NCBI GenBank assembly: GCA_009760855.2
Contig: WPIO01000061.1
Span: forward strand, 2,031,001-2,095,000
Length of the DNA stretch: 64,000 nucleotides
Direction: 5' to 3'
Origin: Cristatella mucedo
Taxonomy: Eukaryota > Bryozoa > Phylactolaemata > Cristatellidae
Shown here: in pieces, positions 10,401 to 20,961 of the stretch
Layout: each line of letters starts with the position of its first letter
How positions within the stretch are numbered: position 1 is the stretch's first letter
The notes under the pieces: generated by a model
What the model was told of the DNA's origin: nothing
What the model saw: the letters and a program-made list of their open reading frames with translations, nothing else
The model's database searches: none
Made by a program: the position numbers and the translations under genes

Positions 10401-11866
10401 TGCACAGATGCTTAATTCATAACAATCAACCCATAATAAATCAAATCCAAGTCTGTGCATCAGTCAATCTGTTACGAATGATGCTGCATTAAAGCCTTAT
10501 TAACGTCAATTTTCGGCAGCTAAAAGTTGCTATCAGCTTTTAACAAAGTAAGGTTCAACTGATTGAACAAACCTATCTATATAGCGGCCAAAGTCTTAAA
10601 TGCATTTGGTCTCGACAGAAAATGGCAATACAAGTTTCTGCAAACAGGACAGGAAACCATGATATGGGTTGAAAATTTTGAGCACCTTACAAATCAGCTA
10701 AGATTGATTAACATTAAGAAAATTAGCAGTACTAATAACTTCAAAGTACAGCCGCATACATTCTTGAGAATCACTGGAAAACTTCTTGCTCACAAATTTA
10801 AAGCCGAGTGAATGTTTTATGAGCTAAAATTCACATGAAATACTGAAGGCCACTTCGACAGTTTGTTCAATTGTACAGGAGTGGCCGACTTTTCACGCCA
10901 CGAAGATATCAGTATTGGACCACCAACTGATGGATAGGATGTTCGAACCACAGGCTAAAGGTCACTGACCTGCGAGAAGCTGGGAAATTTTCAAAGCTTT
11001 CGGCTAATGGCAGCTGACCGATTGCCTGTGTTAGCAGCTCCAGACCTATTTAATTGCATATCGATTTTGACCTACCAGAGCTCACCGCAGCTAGTAAATC
11101 AAGAACTCGTGCAATCCACGGTGCTCTGCTAAAAGCCGATTCCATTGCCACGGGAATGCAAACGAGCAAATTGGGAACAGCATAAGGAAGTTTGCGTAGA
11201 CACTGGCACTGATCGCAGCAATACTAATCTGCAGCTGCAGAGAGTTCACTCAGCTGAACTGCACAGTATTCTTCAGCAGCGATTCTGAAAGTATTCACCA
11301 GCATCATACCTTTCTTCCTTATTATTATTCCAATCGTAACAGACCCAAAGTCACATCTCAGACACAAACGGCAGTTGCATCAGCAAACAAAAAATATGAG
11401 TTTATACAATAGTACCAAAACCATCGGTTGGTAAGCTAGGCAACCAACTGACAGTATTGAAACTACACAAGTCCGTGCCCATTACAATGGATAGCTGCTA
11501 CATACCATCAGCTGCGGTTGGCAGATATTTTAGATAACACTGGGCAATTAGGCAACTGAGCATCCACAGCTGTAGGCACAAATTAGATCTTGGGCACTAG
11601 TATACTCATGTTTCATTCAAGATAACAACACCAGCTGATGCAAACTGCGATTAACCACTGTCCAAAGCACATGTAGACAAGTGAAGGCCCACGTTCCGAT
11701 GCAGGCTGCAGGTTGTTACTGTTCACTCCTAGCTTTTCAGACCTCTTGTTGCTAGTCAACACTGAAATATCAAAACTTCTTATTTTAACCTAGCATTACG
11801 ATGCTACAGACAAGAAATTCTACATATTAAACAGAGCATGGCAGATGTAGCTGTATGAATACTTAC
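10401..11866. other. No confirmed gene; 82-codon frame of uncertain nature
   Basis: About 1.5 kb lies between the old LINE-A and the CBP/p300 exon. If the host gene continues here on the minus strand, this is intron or weakly conserved exon sequence. I could not find a KIX-like exon. A plus-strand frame at 10,563-10,811 begins NKPIYIAAKVLNAFGLDRKW, which faintly resembles a segment upstream of the hAT dimerisation domain. That reading is speculative. Confidence 0.35.
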
Positions 11867-12015
11867 CTTGCTTGAATCGAACCCGGATTCCACATGTCTT
11901 GAGTTGTGCTTCTGCTGTACAGTTGTACTTTTAAGTGGCATGCAAACGGGGCAGTCTCCTCTCGTACAATTCCTCCAGTGCGACAGTATTTGTCGGGAGA
12001 ATGCACAATCAGCAA
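11867..12015 (-). CDS. CREBBP/EP300: CBP/p300 homologue, exon with second half of TAZ1
   Basis: A 149-base exon. On the minus strand a pyrimidine-rich stretch and CAG (12,016-12,018) precede it, and GTAAGT (11,861-11,866) follows it. Its two first bases complete a valine codon started by the upstream exon. Forty-nine codons follow, beginning [16 protein letters not shown] and continuing [11 protein letters not shown]. This supplies the last Cys of zinc site 2 and the HxxxC...C..C of site 3 of TAZ1, the domain that binds transactivators such as HIF-1alpha and CITED2 in vertebrates. The exon ends in phase 0. Both splice signals and all zinc ligands are intact, which argues for a working gene. 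Confidence 0.88.
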
Positions 12016-12238
12016 CTGAAACAACAAAGACACTGCATGTGCACACACCAGGCTATATCGTTTGGGCACACAAAAAGGCATCAAGAGACTAAAGTGACAA
12101 AAGAGTGGCAGTGCTCAGAGGTTGCCAAGAGAAGGTAAACCTGGTAGAACCAACCAACAGTGCATCAACGAAGCTCTCCCTCTCGGCAGTCACCGACATA
12201 GTTTCTCCACACCATGCTTGTGCGGGCCTCGAGAATTA

Positions 12239-12293
12239 AGAACCTCTCGGATGTGCCTGCCTGGGGACCAGGCAGGCACATTCGAGAGGTTCT
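12239..12293. repeat. Near-perfect 26-bp inverted repeat, 3-base loop
   Basis: Arms at 12,239-12,264 and 12,268-12,293 are reverse complements with one difference, which would form a G-U pair in RNA. They are separated by GGA. It lies in the CBP/p300 intron. The loop is far shorter than in a typical microRNA precursor. It could be a small fold-back insertion or a recent inverted duplication. Confidence 0.85.
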
Positions 12294-12812
12294 AAAGCCA
12301 GAGGGCTAAGCAAACCCCATCGACTAGTTAGAAGGGAAGCACCGACAAGCAATGGCAGTACAAAGTCACACCTGACAGGCAGGCTCGGCAGCAGTTAAAA
12401 AAAGGCAACAATGAGGTGCACTCTCATAATCAGTCCATATCGAGTAGCAGTCGAAATAGGTACAACAAAACAGGAGATAACTTCTCAGTCAAGTTCTAGC
12501 ACTCACAGCATGTTCGGGCATCGAAGCTAAGCAAGCTTCAACGATTGCTTTAAAAACACATGTTTCCCTACTTTAGGTTTAAGCCAGAGCTTCTTATTTT
12601 GCAGTGGGACAAACCAGGTCGAGTGGGCTTGCAAACAAGCAGCAAACATCAAGCAATATCGAATTATTTAATAGAGTCTTCTTTGATTTTAAGTCTTATC
12701 GTTATGACTCAAGGGCGTGATTTCGCGACTGGGAAGTGGAGAGAATTATGGTTTAAATAAATGCTAACAGTCAAAGCATGCATAAGCGCAGACGGTCCCA
12801 CACAAAAACATA

Positions 12813-12835
12813 AACACACACACACGCACACACAC
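12813..12835. repeat. CA microsatellite
   Basis: An interrupted CA run (ACACACACACACGCACACAC type) just downstream of the TAZ1 exon donor on the minus strand. Confidence 0.85.
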
Positions 12836-12873
12836 TCGGCAGGGGCATCGACAGATCAAGGAAATTTATATAC

Positions 12874-13141
12874 CTGGACAGGCTCTGCCAGCCTGGCACG
12901 ATGTCATGTGCTGCAGGACGCTCTTCATCGTACGACAATGTGGCCGGTGGCAAGCCTGCTTGCTGCTCATGTTGCCTCCAGTACGCTCTCGGTGTTGGCA
13001 CTTGTGCAAGTGCAGAAGCAGTACCAGCTGCTGCTGAATGAGTCTTCGCATCTCATGACTGGTCGTCGCTGAGTTTTGAGTTTTAGCTTTAAATGATCTG
13101 GGCCTGCTCGTGGCACCATCCTCACTGCCAACAGCAGATGA
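12874..13141 (-). CDS. CREBBP/EP300: CBP/p300 homologue, exon with first half of TAZ1
   Basis: On the minus strand the frame contains [18 protein letters not shown], then [20 protein letters not shown] and QAGRACP, ending at a GTATAT donor (12,868-12,873). This is helix 1 and zinc sites 1 and 2 of TAZ1. It joins in frame to the next exon (ACP-VADC), reproducing the conserved TAZ1 order. The upstream border is less certain: an AG at 13,142 (phase 0) or at 13,125 would both keep the frame open, and an in-frame TGA lies just beyond 13,144. Regions outside TAZ1 are not conserved enough to recognise. Further exons must lie outside the recognised pair. Confidence 0.85.
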
Positions 13142-13601
13142 CTGCGGTCAGAGCAACGACTGCAGCCCTGCAGGCACTCCCAGGGTCAGTCCATTCTTCT
13201 CGCCCTGCATTGGACGACCAGAATGCATCCAGAAATGGCATTATAAAATAGCAAACTAAAGAGCACCCAAATGAAGAATGCTTGAAGACATGCACAGAAA
13301 AACGAAATGGTGGTCGGAACCTCTTGCTGCAAAACCGAAACAGCAAGCAAGCTATCACAAAACATAGATTACCTCAGAAAATCTAGCAACAAGGCTACCA
13401 TGAATGGGAGCACACTAGGTGGCAGTGTGCGTCATTAAGTCTCTAAATGCAGAGACCGAGGTTCGTTGGCTGGGCGTCTACGAGTACGACTACCATCAAA
13501 CACTTACCAAAGTATTGACAGCTAAAAGCTGAGCATGTAAGAGAAGAATCAGATAGAAGAAAATACAATTCGACAACTGCATGACATTGCCACGAGATTG
13601 G
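13142..13601. other. No gene recognised (possible host intron)
   Basis: Roughly 460 bases upstream of the CBP/p300 exon on the minus strand. Only shadow-like short frames are visible and no second exon could be supported. Confidence 0.45.
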
Positions 13602-13812
13602 GCTTAAGTGTGCTGATACTGTGCATGCTGCCACTAACCACATTTGCATGCTGACCTTGTGCATGTCTACCCTGACCATGTTAATCATGTTGTTTATGAA
13701 GCTCAATATTACTCACCATTCAATCGCGATTTGCTTTGCAGCAAATGTAAAGCGCCGAGAAAGATATTTTTGTTCTCTGAAGGTGGTTTATAAAGTGCAT
13801 TAATACTATTAT
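13602..13812 (+). mobile_element. LINE-A 3' UTR fragment
   Basis: Aligns with the end of the plus-strand LINE-A at 22,730-22,940: GCATGCTGCCACTAACCAC, CATTCAATCGCGATT, then GCAAATGTAAAGCGCC and the start of the tail stem-loop. Only about 200 bases of the element were inserted, all non-coding. The stem-loop is damaged and the tail reads CATTAATACTATTATA. Confidence 0.8.
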
Positions 13813-14405
13813 ATTTCGAAAACTTAAGCAGAACAGTCTGATCCCATGCAGGCCATGCACAAAAACAAGCCCATATCCCAACCTAGTCAAAAACACTGAA
13901 AAACACCCGGCCACATACAAGAAACCCAAGAAACACCCGAAACCCATATCCGAAACCCCCAACTCTTCAAGGGATGCCAGTCCATTACTCCAGTCCAGCG
14001 ACCGATCAAACGTAAAGCTCCTTACAGACTTGCCTGGGCAAGCACGGACACAAACGCTTGCACTCGAACCTGCCCTTTCCAAGGCCTGGTGATGATCTAG
14101 CCAGAGCAAAGAATACCGAGCATGATCATTCAGCGCTTGAGTTTCTACACGACTCCTACGAGACAACTTATAACACTATGCATATCACTAGGCATGCACC
14201 ACAGTTGACTGCAGATAACTCGGCATTCGGGGAGAATTGCCTACGACGCAGCCCGACTTTACGTATCTGGAATAGCTAAGACTGTGAGGCAGAGCTCAAA
14301 TGCGCAGTCGTCGAGCAAACACGACAACACAAAGTACTCAGCTCTTTTGCCGACCGCAAGAGGGCTCTGCTGCCACATGCTCTTAACACCACCAGCTAGC
14401 ACCTA
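13813..14405. other. No gene recognised
   Basis: About 590 bases with an unusually A- and C-rich strand around 13,850-13,970 (repeated AAACACC-like words). A 148-codon minus frame crosses the LINE-A fragment and is judged non-coding. No repeat relationship to other parts of the window was seen. Confidence 0.45.
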
Positions 14406-14853
14406 TAGCACCATTTGGTTGGGGCATGAACAGCTGCAGCAACACATCTAGACACACGAGTAAGCTAATTACATATCTCTGTCGACGTATTTCCGGGAAG
14501 TCGTGGTGACTGCGTAAGCTAACTATAGTGAGTATTATAGTTGATCTATTATAAGGCTTTATTATACCGAACCACATGGAAAGCTCCAATTATTCCATTG
14601 GGTTAGGTTTGTAACCCAGAGCTGGTTTGTAACCGAGCCGTTTTTTGGAAACTTGGGTGCTTGCAATCCGGATTAATTGTAAGTCAAGGGATTCCTACTT
14701 CGAGACCACGCTGTATGACTCAATGCCGTCGTTCATCATCGAATTCTAATTTTTACGTAAAAAGCAGAAAAAATTGTTACCATACTTTTTGCGGCTTCTC
14801 ATACGTTTCAGCTATGTTAGTCATCGTCGACACCACGAGCTCCGACTGGCTGC
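14406..14853. repeat. Dispersed repeat R2, copy 2
   Basis: Same orientation and order as 1,563-2,013. The copy is intact over its length but diverged. It lies just beside the LINE-B 3' end. Confidence 0.6.
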
Positions 14854-15295
14854 AATGGCAGAGCCCAAATTGATGTAGTGGTAGTAACCTGTCAAAACCC
14901 TGCCGTTCACACGAATTCAAACCAACGCCTACACGCCCACATTTCATGTATGTATGTATTTATCTCCGTTAGTAACTACACAAAGTCATAAAGACCGTGT
15001 GGGTGTTACGCAGGAGAGTTTTGTATAGCGCACTCACAGCCTAAGAGGCTTTCGGTATGCATTCGGTAGCCAACAGACTTCGTCTCACGAAACAAAGAGA
15101 AAGTGGGAAGCGTAGCAGTGTTATGAGCGCAGTTGAGGTAGTGAGTAGCATAGAAGTAGCAGTTCAGGACCGCTGAAAAAGATGTGCCGTAGTCGGCAGT
15201 TGGAGAGTAGATGTCGTTGCTGAAGAATTTGGGAAGCGAGTTCCACAGCCTAGGATCTGCTGAGCTAAAGCTTCTGTCGCCAACTGTCTTTAGGC

Positions 15296-16660
15296 TTATA
15301 GCAGTTCAGCTAGGTATGAAGGAGCCAAACCATGGCGGGCCTTGTGGGTCAGCGTAAGAACTTTACTCTGTATCCTTTGCTCAACCGGCAACCATCCTAG
15401 CTCTTTCAGCAAAGGTGACACGTGCTCAAACCGCTGGGACTTGAAGACCAGCCTTGCAGCCATATTCATAGTCCCCTGTAGTGGCATAATAGCTTTCTTT
15501 GGTTGTCCAGCCAAAAGGGATTTACAATAATCAAGCCGTGACGGAACTAGAGAGCAAGTTAAATTTTTTACAAGCCACTGTGGGAGACAGCTTCTAATCT
15601 TGGATAGGGATCGGATGTGATGGCTAGCTGTAGAGGCAGTCTTCTAAATGAAGCTTTTGAAATTGAGGCAGCTTTCGAACACGACACCTAGATTACGAGC
15701 ACGTGGTGAAGGTCGCACAATAGCATACCCTATTAGAACAGCAAAGCCTTTTAATCCAGCCACACGCTTAGGGTGTCCTATGAGAAGCAGTTCTGTTTTA
15801 TCGCCATTTAATTTCTTGAAGTTTTCCGACATCCAGGATCGAATATCGGCAAGGCAAGCATTCAGTTTCTCAGTTGCTGCAGCAGATTCCGACGGTTTAA
15901 ATGACAAATACAACTGAGTATCGTCAGCATAGAAGTGATATCCTATTCCATGGGCCTTAATCACTTTTCCCAGAGGTTGTTTATAAATGGAGAACAGCAA
16001 GGGACCAAGTACAGACCCTTGAGTGACTCCACAGGTGACCCTTCTCATGTCTGAGACCTGACCCCCACACGTCACGGATTGAACACAATCAGACAAGTAT
16101 GATTTAAACCACGCCAGTGCTTCATCTGCCAGACCGATCGTTGTTCTCAGTCGTTCAAGCAGAACTTCATGATCAATGGTGTCGAAGGCAGCAGACAAAT
16201 CTAGCAGAGCTAGGGCAGTGACATTCTTGTAGTCGTTGCCACGTAGAATGTCATTGTTAACACAGAGGGGAGCAGTTTCGGTAGATTACTGCCTCTTGAA
16301 ACCTAATTGAAATGTTTCTGACATTCCATTATTTTCAATATGTTCAACTAGCTGCTTTGCAACAATTTTTTCAAGAATATTTGATGAGAATGGAAGAAGG
16401 GAAATTGGACGATAGTTTGCTAGGACCTCTGTGTCTAATCCAGGTTTTTTAAGAATAGGTCTGTCGATTGCCGATTTGAAAGACTTGGGGACGATCCCTT
16501 ATCCCAAATAAGCATTACAAATCTTGGTTATGGCAGGGCTGAGTTGGTCTGCAAGTGAAGACCGCAGAGATGAAGGTATAGGGTCTTCAGGTGACGAGCC
16601 CTTTTTGCTAGACCTTATTAAGGCAGCCACATCACAGGCAGAAACATCAGAGAATCTTTT
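15296..16660 (-). pseudogene. LINE-B reverse transcriptase (broken)
   Basis: Two main open pieces. 15,644-16,198 (184 codons) begins in MSAAFDTIDHEVLLERL and holds GSVLGPLLF and the catalytic HFYADDTQLYLSF box, so the polymerase triad aspartates are present. 15,296-15,514 holds the C-terminal block ending TLTHKARHGLAPSYLAELL. Upstream of 16,200 the finger region is readable but interrupted by stops. The protein would copy element RNA at a nicked target. Confidence 0.85.
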
Positions 16661-16668
16661 AAGAAAGG

Positions 16669-17936
16669 TCACAGGTTGAGGAACGGCGATTGCTTTGGTC
16701 GGATGGGGCTTAATAGAGGCACGAATGTGCTCAATTTTTTGAGTGAAGAAAGCTGAAAACTTTTCGGCTGAGCCCTCTTTTTATCTGGGAAGTCAGACCT
16801 GACAGCATTGGCCAGTAAATGATTTACTGTCTTATAAATCTGTTTAGTGTCTGACTGGCAGGAATTCAGTTTTCTATTGGAAAAAGAAGCCCGGGCTTTT
16901 TTAAGTTTTCGTGTGTAAACACGAAGGAAGTCTTTAAAATTGACTAGGTCTGCCTCAGACCCCGATTTCTTGAAACGGCGTTCCAGCTTGCGCTTAACAC
17001 GGCGCATCTTCAGCAGTTTTTTTTTTAATTTGAAAGCAATTTCGACGACTTTGAACATGAATAGAGCGAACGGGAGCATGCTTGTCAAGAGCACTCCTGA
17101 GTATCATGTTCATCGCATCTGTGAGGGTATCGAGGCTGCCGGTCGAGTATGAATGCAGATCAAGAAGGCCTGTATCACAAACAGATTTCAAAAACTTGTA
17201 CATGTCAATGCTTTGTAAGTTACGTCGTTTGGCAAATTCGACATTGCCCTGCACGTACGAGGGAGCAGGAACAGTAAACGAGACCGAACAATGATCTGAG
17301 AGGGTCAGTGGGCACACCACAAAGTCAGTGGGGAGGACATCCTTAGTGATCACGAGATCTAGAATGTGGCCACCGACGTGGGTGCTATGATTAACGTGTT
17401 GGGCCAAACCAAGATTCTCCAGACAGTCAAGAAATGAGCGGACCTGGCTGTTGCTAGGGTTGTCAACGTGAATATTGAAGTCTCCTACAATCAGTAGCGG
17501 CCTGTCACACACAAATATTTTAGCGAGGAACTCCAAAAATTCCTCTATAAACAAGTTTAGACAGCCAGAAGGAGGCCGGTATATCATAACGGTGAGAGGC
17601 ATTGTCTTTGATAAAGACCTGATAGCAACCGATTCAAACGATGACCCCTGCGAGAAACTGCACATTTTATAGCCAAACGGTTCGCGAACAACCATTGCAA
17701 CACCGCCACCAACCTTGTCAGAACGCATGGATTGATAGAATGAGGACCCGGGTGGGGTGGTCTCGGAAAATCAGCTACTGGAACAAGGCGTCATCCAGGT
17801 TTCGGTAAGCAGAAATGTATCTAGCTTCTCCTGGACCACCTGATCGCGGATAAGTAACCCCTTGATTCTTAGCGAGCGGACATTAAGTGGGCGGAATTTA
17901 AGAGGCCTCCTAACAACTGGGCGACGGCTAAGAAGA
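16669..17936 (-). pseudogene. LINE-B apurinic-type endonuclease and linker (broken)
   Basis: In reading order: NVRSL near 17,880 and LLTETW near 17,800 (catalytic Asn and Glu blocks), GGGVAMVVRE, VMIYRPPSG, LLIVGDFNIHVDN (the Asp/Asn pair), GGHILDLVI and TLSDHCSVSF (the His block). The endonuclease piece is open over 16,994-17,728 and the N-terminal piece is in another frame over 17,771-17,936. A basic linker rich in Lys and Arg follows (16,669-17,094). This enzyme nicks the target to prime reverse transcription. Confidence 0.85.
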
Positions 17937-19640
17937 AGCATGGCTACCACCTGGGCTCGGCCAAACTTGCTGTCTGTGCGCTGGCGGATAATCTTGCCCT
18001 GTTCACCGGCTCCCCGGACCGGCTGCAGCGTCTTCTCAACCGTGGGGCTGCGGTGGCAGGTAAGGTCGGCCTGGTCTTCAGGCCGGGCAAGTGCAGGGTG
18101 TTTGAGCAAAACTTGGAGGGGCCCTTCAGACAGCCGCTCTCCATCGCTGCCACGGCGATTCCCCTCCTAGCGGAGGAGGAATCTCATACCTATCTGGGCA
18201 CCCCTTAAGGCTTTGCGTACCCAATGGCAGAGGTACAGGAGGCTGCGGCTTCTCTCGGAAGAGACCTTCTCTGCTTGCAGACCTCCCCCTCCGCACCCTG
18301 GCAGAGGCTAGACGCCATGCGCACGTTCCCGCTGCCGCGCCTTGAATATCTTTCGTGCGCAAAGTGGTTGCAGAAAAAGCTGTTCGCCCCTGTGGATGCC
18401 ACTGTTCGAGAGGTTTTCAGGCACGCCTGTTCCCTGCCGCTGAGGGCCACGTCCGGGTTCTTTCACGCTCGTCGAGCGTCGGGCGGACTCGGATACGTCC
18501 CAATGCGGCAGGAGATCGACTTCCTGTGGGCTACACAGGCCTGCAGAATGATCACATCCCCGGATCCGACATTGCGGCAAGTGGCGATAGACGGCCTCGA
18601 CGCGGCGGTGAAGGTCCTCAGGGTCCCTCCCACCGATGTAGCCCGCACGATCTTCTTCTCCGGCGGTTCCTTCGAGGGTGGTGCTCACGCCATTGCCCGC
18701 TCGTTGTGGTCAGAAGCCAGGCGTGCGCTCCCCCCCCCCGCCTCAAAGTGGCGGTGGTGTTCAAGGACGGCAAGCTCAGCCTTAGCTGGAACTCGGACGA
18801 ACACAGGACGGCAACGTTCGACCCGAAGTCCATGGTGACGGTCCTCCGGCAGGACGTCATGATGGGCTGGGCCAGCACACACGGTCCTCTAAGCTGGAAC
18901 GAGGGAAAGTGTCATGCTGTCTGGCGACAGACAAGCACGCTAACCACTCGCACTTCCTCCAGTCCGGCTTTAGTGTGTCGTTCGCATCCTGGTGCTTTAT
19001 CTTCAAGGCCAGGTTCGACGTGCTGCCGTTCGCGGTGGCTCGGGCATGCTGGGACCCCGACCACCCCACGAGATGCTGTAGGGGCTGTGACAAGCTGGAA
19101 ACCCTCCTCCACGCCATCAACAACTGTGAGGAGATGACGCCGGTTATCACAGCCCGGCACAATGCTGTGCTGAAGCGCCTGGTGGCAGCTCTGCCACGTT
19201 CTCTGTCCCGCTTCGCCAAGGTGGACCAGCCTCACGAGCTGGACCCAGTCGGCGGCAGACGCCCGGACCTGGTTGTCGACCCCGGGTGATATGCGGTGAT
19301 TGTGGACGTTGTGATCCCGTTTGACAATGGGGTCGAGGCTCTGAACGTTGTTTCTTTGCGCAAGATAGCGAAATACACCGAGCTTGCAGATGCATTTCGC
19401 GCGCTAGGATGACAGGTGGAGCAGTGCTCGTTTGTGGTCGGCTCGTGGCACCAGGCCAATGAGGCGGCCCTCTCGGCACTCCGTGTCAACTTTAAGTACC
19501 GGAAGCTCCTCAGGAAGCTCTGCGTGTGCGAGGCCATCAACAGGTAGGCGCAGGTGTGGCGCTCCTTCGTGGAGCCGCCGTCGGAGGAAAAGACTGCGTG
19601 GACAAGCGTCTGTAGGTCCTGGACCCGATGGGGGTCCTGG
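17937..19640 (+). pseudogene. Family a ORF2, RT C-terminus and REL endonuclease
   Basis: The catalytic RT box reads CALADNLALF rather than CALADDLALF, so one catalytic Asp is lost. The thumb-like segment around 18,224-18,730 follows (PRLEYLSCAKWLQKKLF, FFHARRASGGLGY). A poly-C run at 18,731-18,740 marks a frame change. REL is readable at 18,909-19,289. It has the CCHC cluster CRGCDKLETLLHAINNC and RRPDLVVDPG, then an in-frame TGA at 19,288, then YAVIVDVVIPFDN. Further stops occur at 19,410 and about 19,545. Inactive. Confidence 0.85.
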
Positions 19641-20164
19641 AGCAGCCCATGCGTCCACGGCGCATGCATCAGTAGAGTCGGCACCCTCTAGGGGGGCCGA
19701 CGACAGGCAGCCGGGTGCAACGCCGGGGCCCTCAGAGGCCTCCTGTGGCACCCTCACGCTCTCGTGGCTGGCGCCTCAAGCGAGGTCCGGCACCTCCGGG
19801 CTGCGTCTAGGGCCGGGACCCGCTATGGGGCCCGGCCGCGCAGTGGAGTGTCCCAAGTCGGTTTGCGTAAGCGATCCCGGCGACGCCGTGCCAGCCGTTC
19901 ATCTGCTTCGTGAGAGCAGGCGACAGCGCAAGCGTTGAGGTAGGGCCGGCGGCAGCGCAAACGAATAGTTCCTCCCCCCTGCGATAATTGGCGATCGAGC
20001 ACAGCTGGCTGACCAGCAGCGTGGAGTGAGCGCCAGCAGCCGCTCCGTGTCAGCCTCCTGGGCCATGCCTCCTGGGACGGCTTTGTCACAGGTTCACTCG
20101 GCCATTGACCCGGCGGGCTGAGACCCATTGTAAATGAGTACAGTACCAAATAAACTGTATCTCT
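17937..20164 (+). mobile_element. REL element, family a, 3' half (copy E1)
   Basis: Begins in mid-RT (HGYHLGSAKLA, identical context at 31,296) and runs through REL into a GC-rich 3' UTR. The UTR at 19,823-20,160 aligns with 22,963-23,290. An AAATAAA-like signal lies at 20,141. A shortened U2 snRNA remnant (20,165-20,212) follows directly, as with other copies. The 5' half is missing because LINE-B abuts here. Confidence 0.85.
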
Positions 20165-20212
20165 CTGTTTTTATGTGTCTAAGGCTTGCCTCGGCCTAGC
20201 AACGGGTTGACC
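20165..20212 (+). ncRNA. U2: U2 snRNA remnant (3' segment, internally deleted)
   Basis: GAGGCTTGCC-type stem sequence followed by ACGGGTTGACCTGGT matches the better U2 copy at 23,385-23,423. The 5' and middle parts are missing. It follows directly on the family a 3' UTR, at the place where U2 flanks the other copies. Confidence 0.7.
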
Positions 20213-20223
20213 TGGTGGTGGGG

Positions 20224-20246
20224 TATTTGAGGAGCATCCTCAAATA
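20224..20246. repeat. 10-bp perfect hairpin at a 5' junction
   Basis: TATTTGAGGA and TCCTCAAATA flank GCA. The right arm is genuine family b coding sequence (the LLKYTE region); the left arm is its inverted copy. The 5' end of copy E2 therefore carries a tiny fold-back. Confidence 0.7.
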
Positions 20247-20961
20247 CACCGAGCTGGTCGAGGAGCTTCGCGTCAGACGGCGTCACGTGGAGCACTGTAC
20301 GTTTGCCGTAGGCTCCCTTGGCTCCTGGCACCCGGAGAACGAGCGCACCCTTGCAGCCCTCAGGGTGAGCTAGCGCCATTGCAGGCTTCTTAAGAAGCTC
20401 TGCATAGCGGACGCTATAAATGGCTCGGCCAGGGTCTGCTGCGATTCGTGGGCACTGCAGAGTGCCCACAGGAAGGAGCGAGGCAGACACAGGATGCCTC
20501 ACAGTCACTAACACTGCCGCAAACGAACACCCCGTCGACCCCGGGCCCAGAAGGGGACGGACGAGAGATGCTCCAGCTTGTGGACACGCCATCAGAGGCA
20601 GCTACCACCCAGCGGCCAGCTGGCCTGGCTGATCGGGCCATACGCGTGAGCAATCCCGCTGGAGCTGGACGGGCGATGTACACTGCAGCTCGCGAGCCTG
20701 CGCTTCGCACGACCGCGATGTCGCCTGTAGGGAGGGTTACTCCCGTCAGGCATGAGGTGCCCTTGCAAGCGCGAGCAACAGCTGAGGTCCGGCAGCCTCC
20801 TGGTCGCGGTGAAGGTCCCGCCCGAGGTGAGTCTCGGCGGACCTAAGCCAAACATGTACCCAACCAGTTCTCAATAAAAAAAAAAACGTAGTTCCATTCT
20901 AACCTACAAAACGGTGGGTAAGAACAGGGCCCGTTGGTGTGGCACCATGTGATGATAGGGT
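20233..20961 (+). mobile_element. REL element, family b, 5'-truncated 3' end (copy E2)
   Basis: Starts in the last part of REL (KYTELVEELRV) and continues through a C-terminal extension to a stop at about 20,846. It has an AATAAAA run at 20,868-20,886 and then a terminal segment similar to 42,343-42,405. The reading frame has TAG at about 20,373 and small shifts. Its similarity to 41,620-42,410 and 46,670-47,375 defines the family b 3' end. Confidence 0.8.
20448..20846 (+). pseudogene. Family b ORF2 C-terminal extension (copy E2)
   Basis: 132 codons beginning GTAECPQEGARQT and ending ESRRT. The end and the PQRPAGLADR block are shared with 46,932-47,339. It is Pro/Ala/Gly-rich and has no recognised domain. 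In family b it continues the ORF2 frame, so it is probably a C-terminal tail and not a separate gene. Confidence 0.5.

Larger units (their letters stand above)
12016..12873 (-). other. Intron of the CBP/p300 homologue
   Basis: An 858-base intron, GTATAT at its 5' end (12,868-12,873) and TTTGTTGTTTCAG at its 3' end. It contains a 26-bp-stem hairpin at 12,239-12,293 and a CA microsatellite at 12,813-12,835. No other feature was recognised. Confidence 0.75.
14945..17936 (-). mobile_element. LINE-B, 3 kb copy with endonuclease and RT
   Basis: A CR1/jockey-superfamily type LINE on the minus strand. The 3' tail is an ATGT-type repeat near 14,945-14,965. Upstream in reading order follow the 3' UTR, RT C-terminus, RT core, a linker region, and an apurinic-type endonuclease. 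It stops at about 17,936, where a plus-strand REL element begins in mid-RT. About 70 bases present in the copy at 52.9 kb are missing near 15,298. Several stops and frameshifts make it inactive. Confidence 0.85.

Noticed and set aside
13720-14166. 148-codon minus-strand frame
   Set aside because: It overlaps a LINE-A 3' UTR fragment, has no recognisable domain and reads as low-complexity chance coding.
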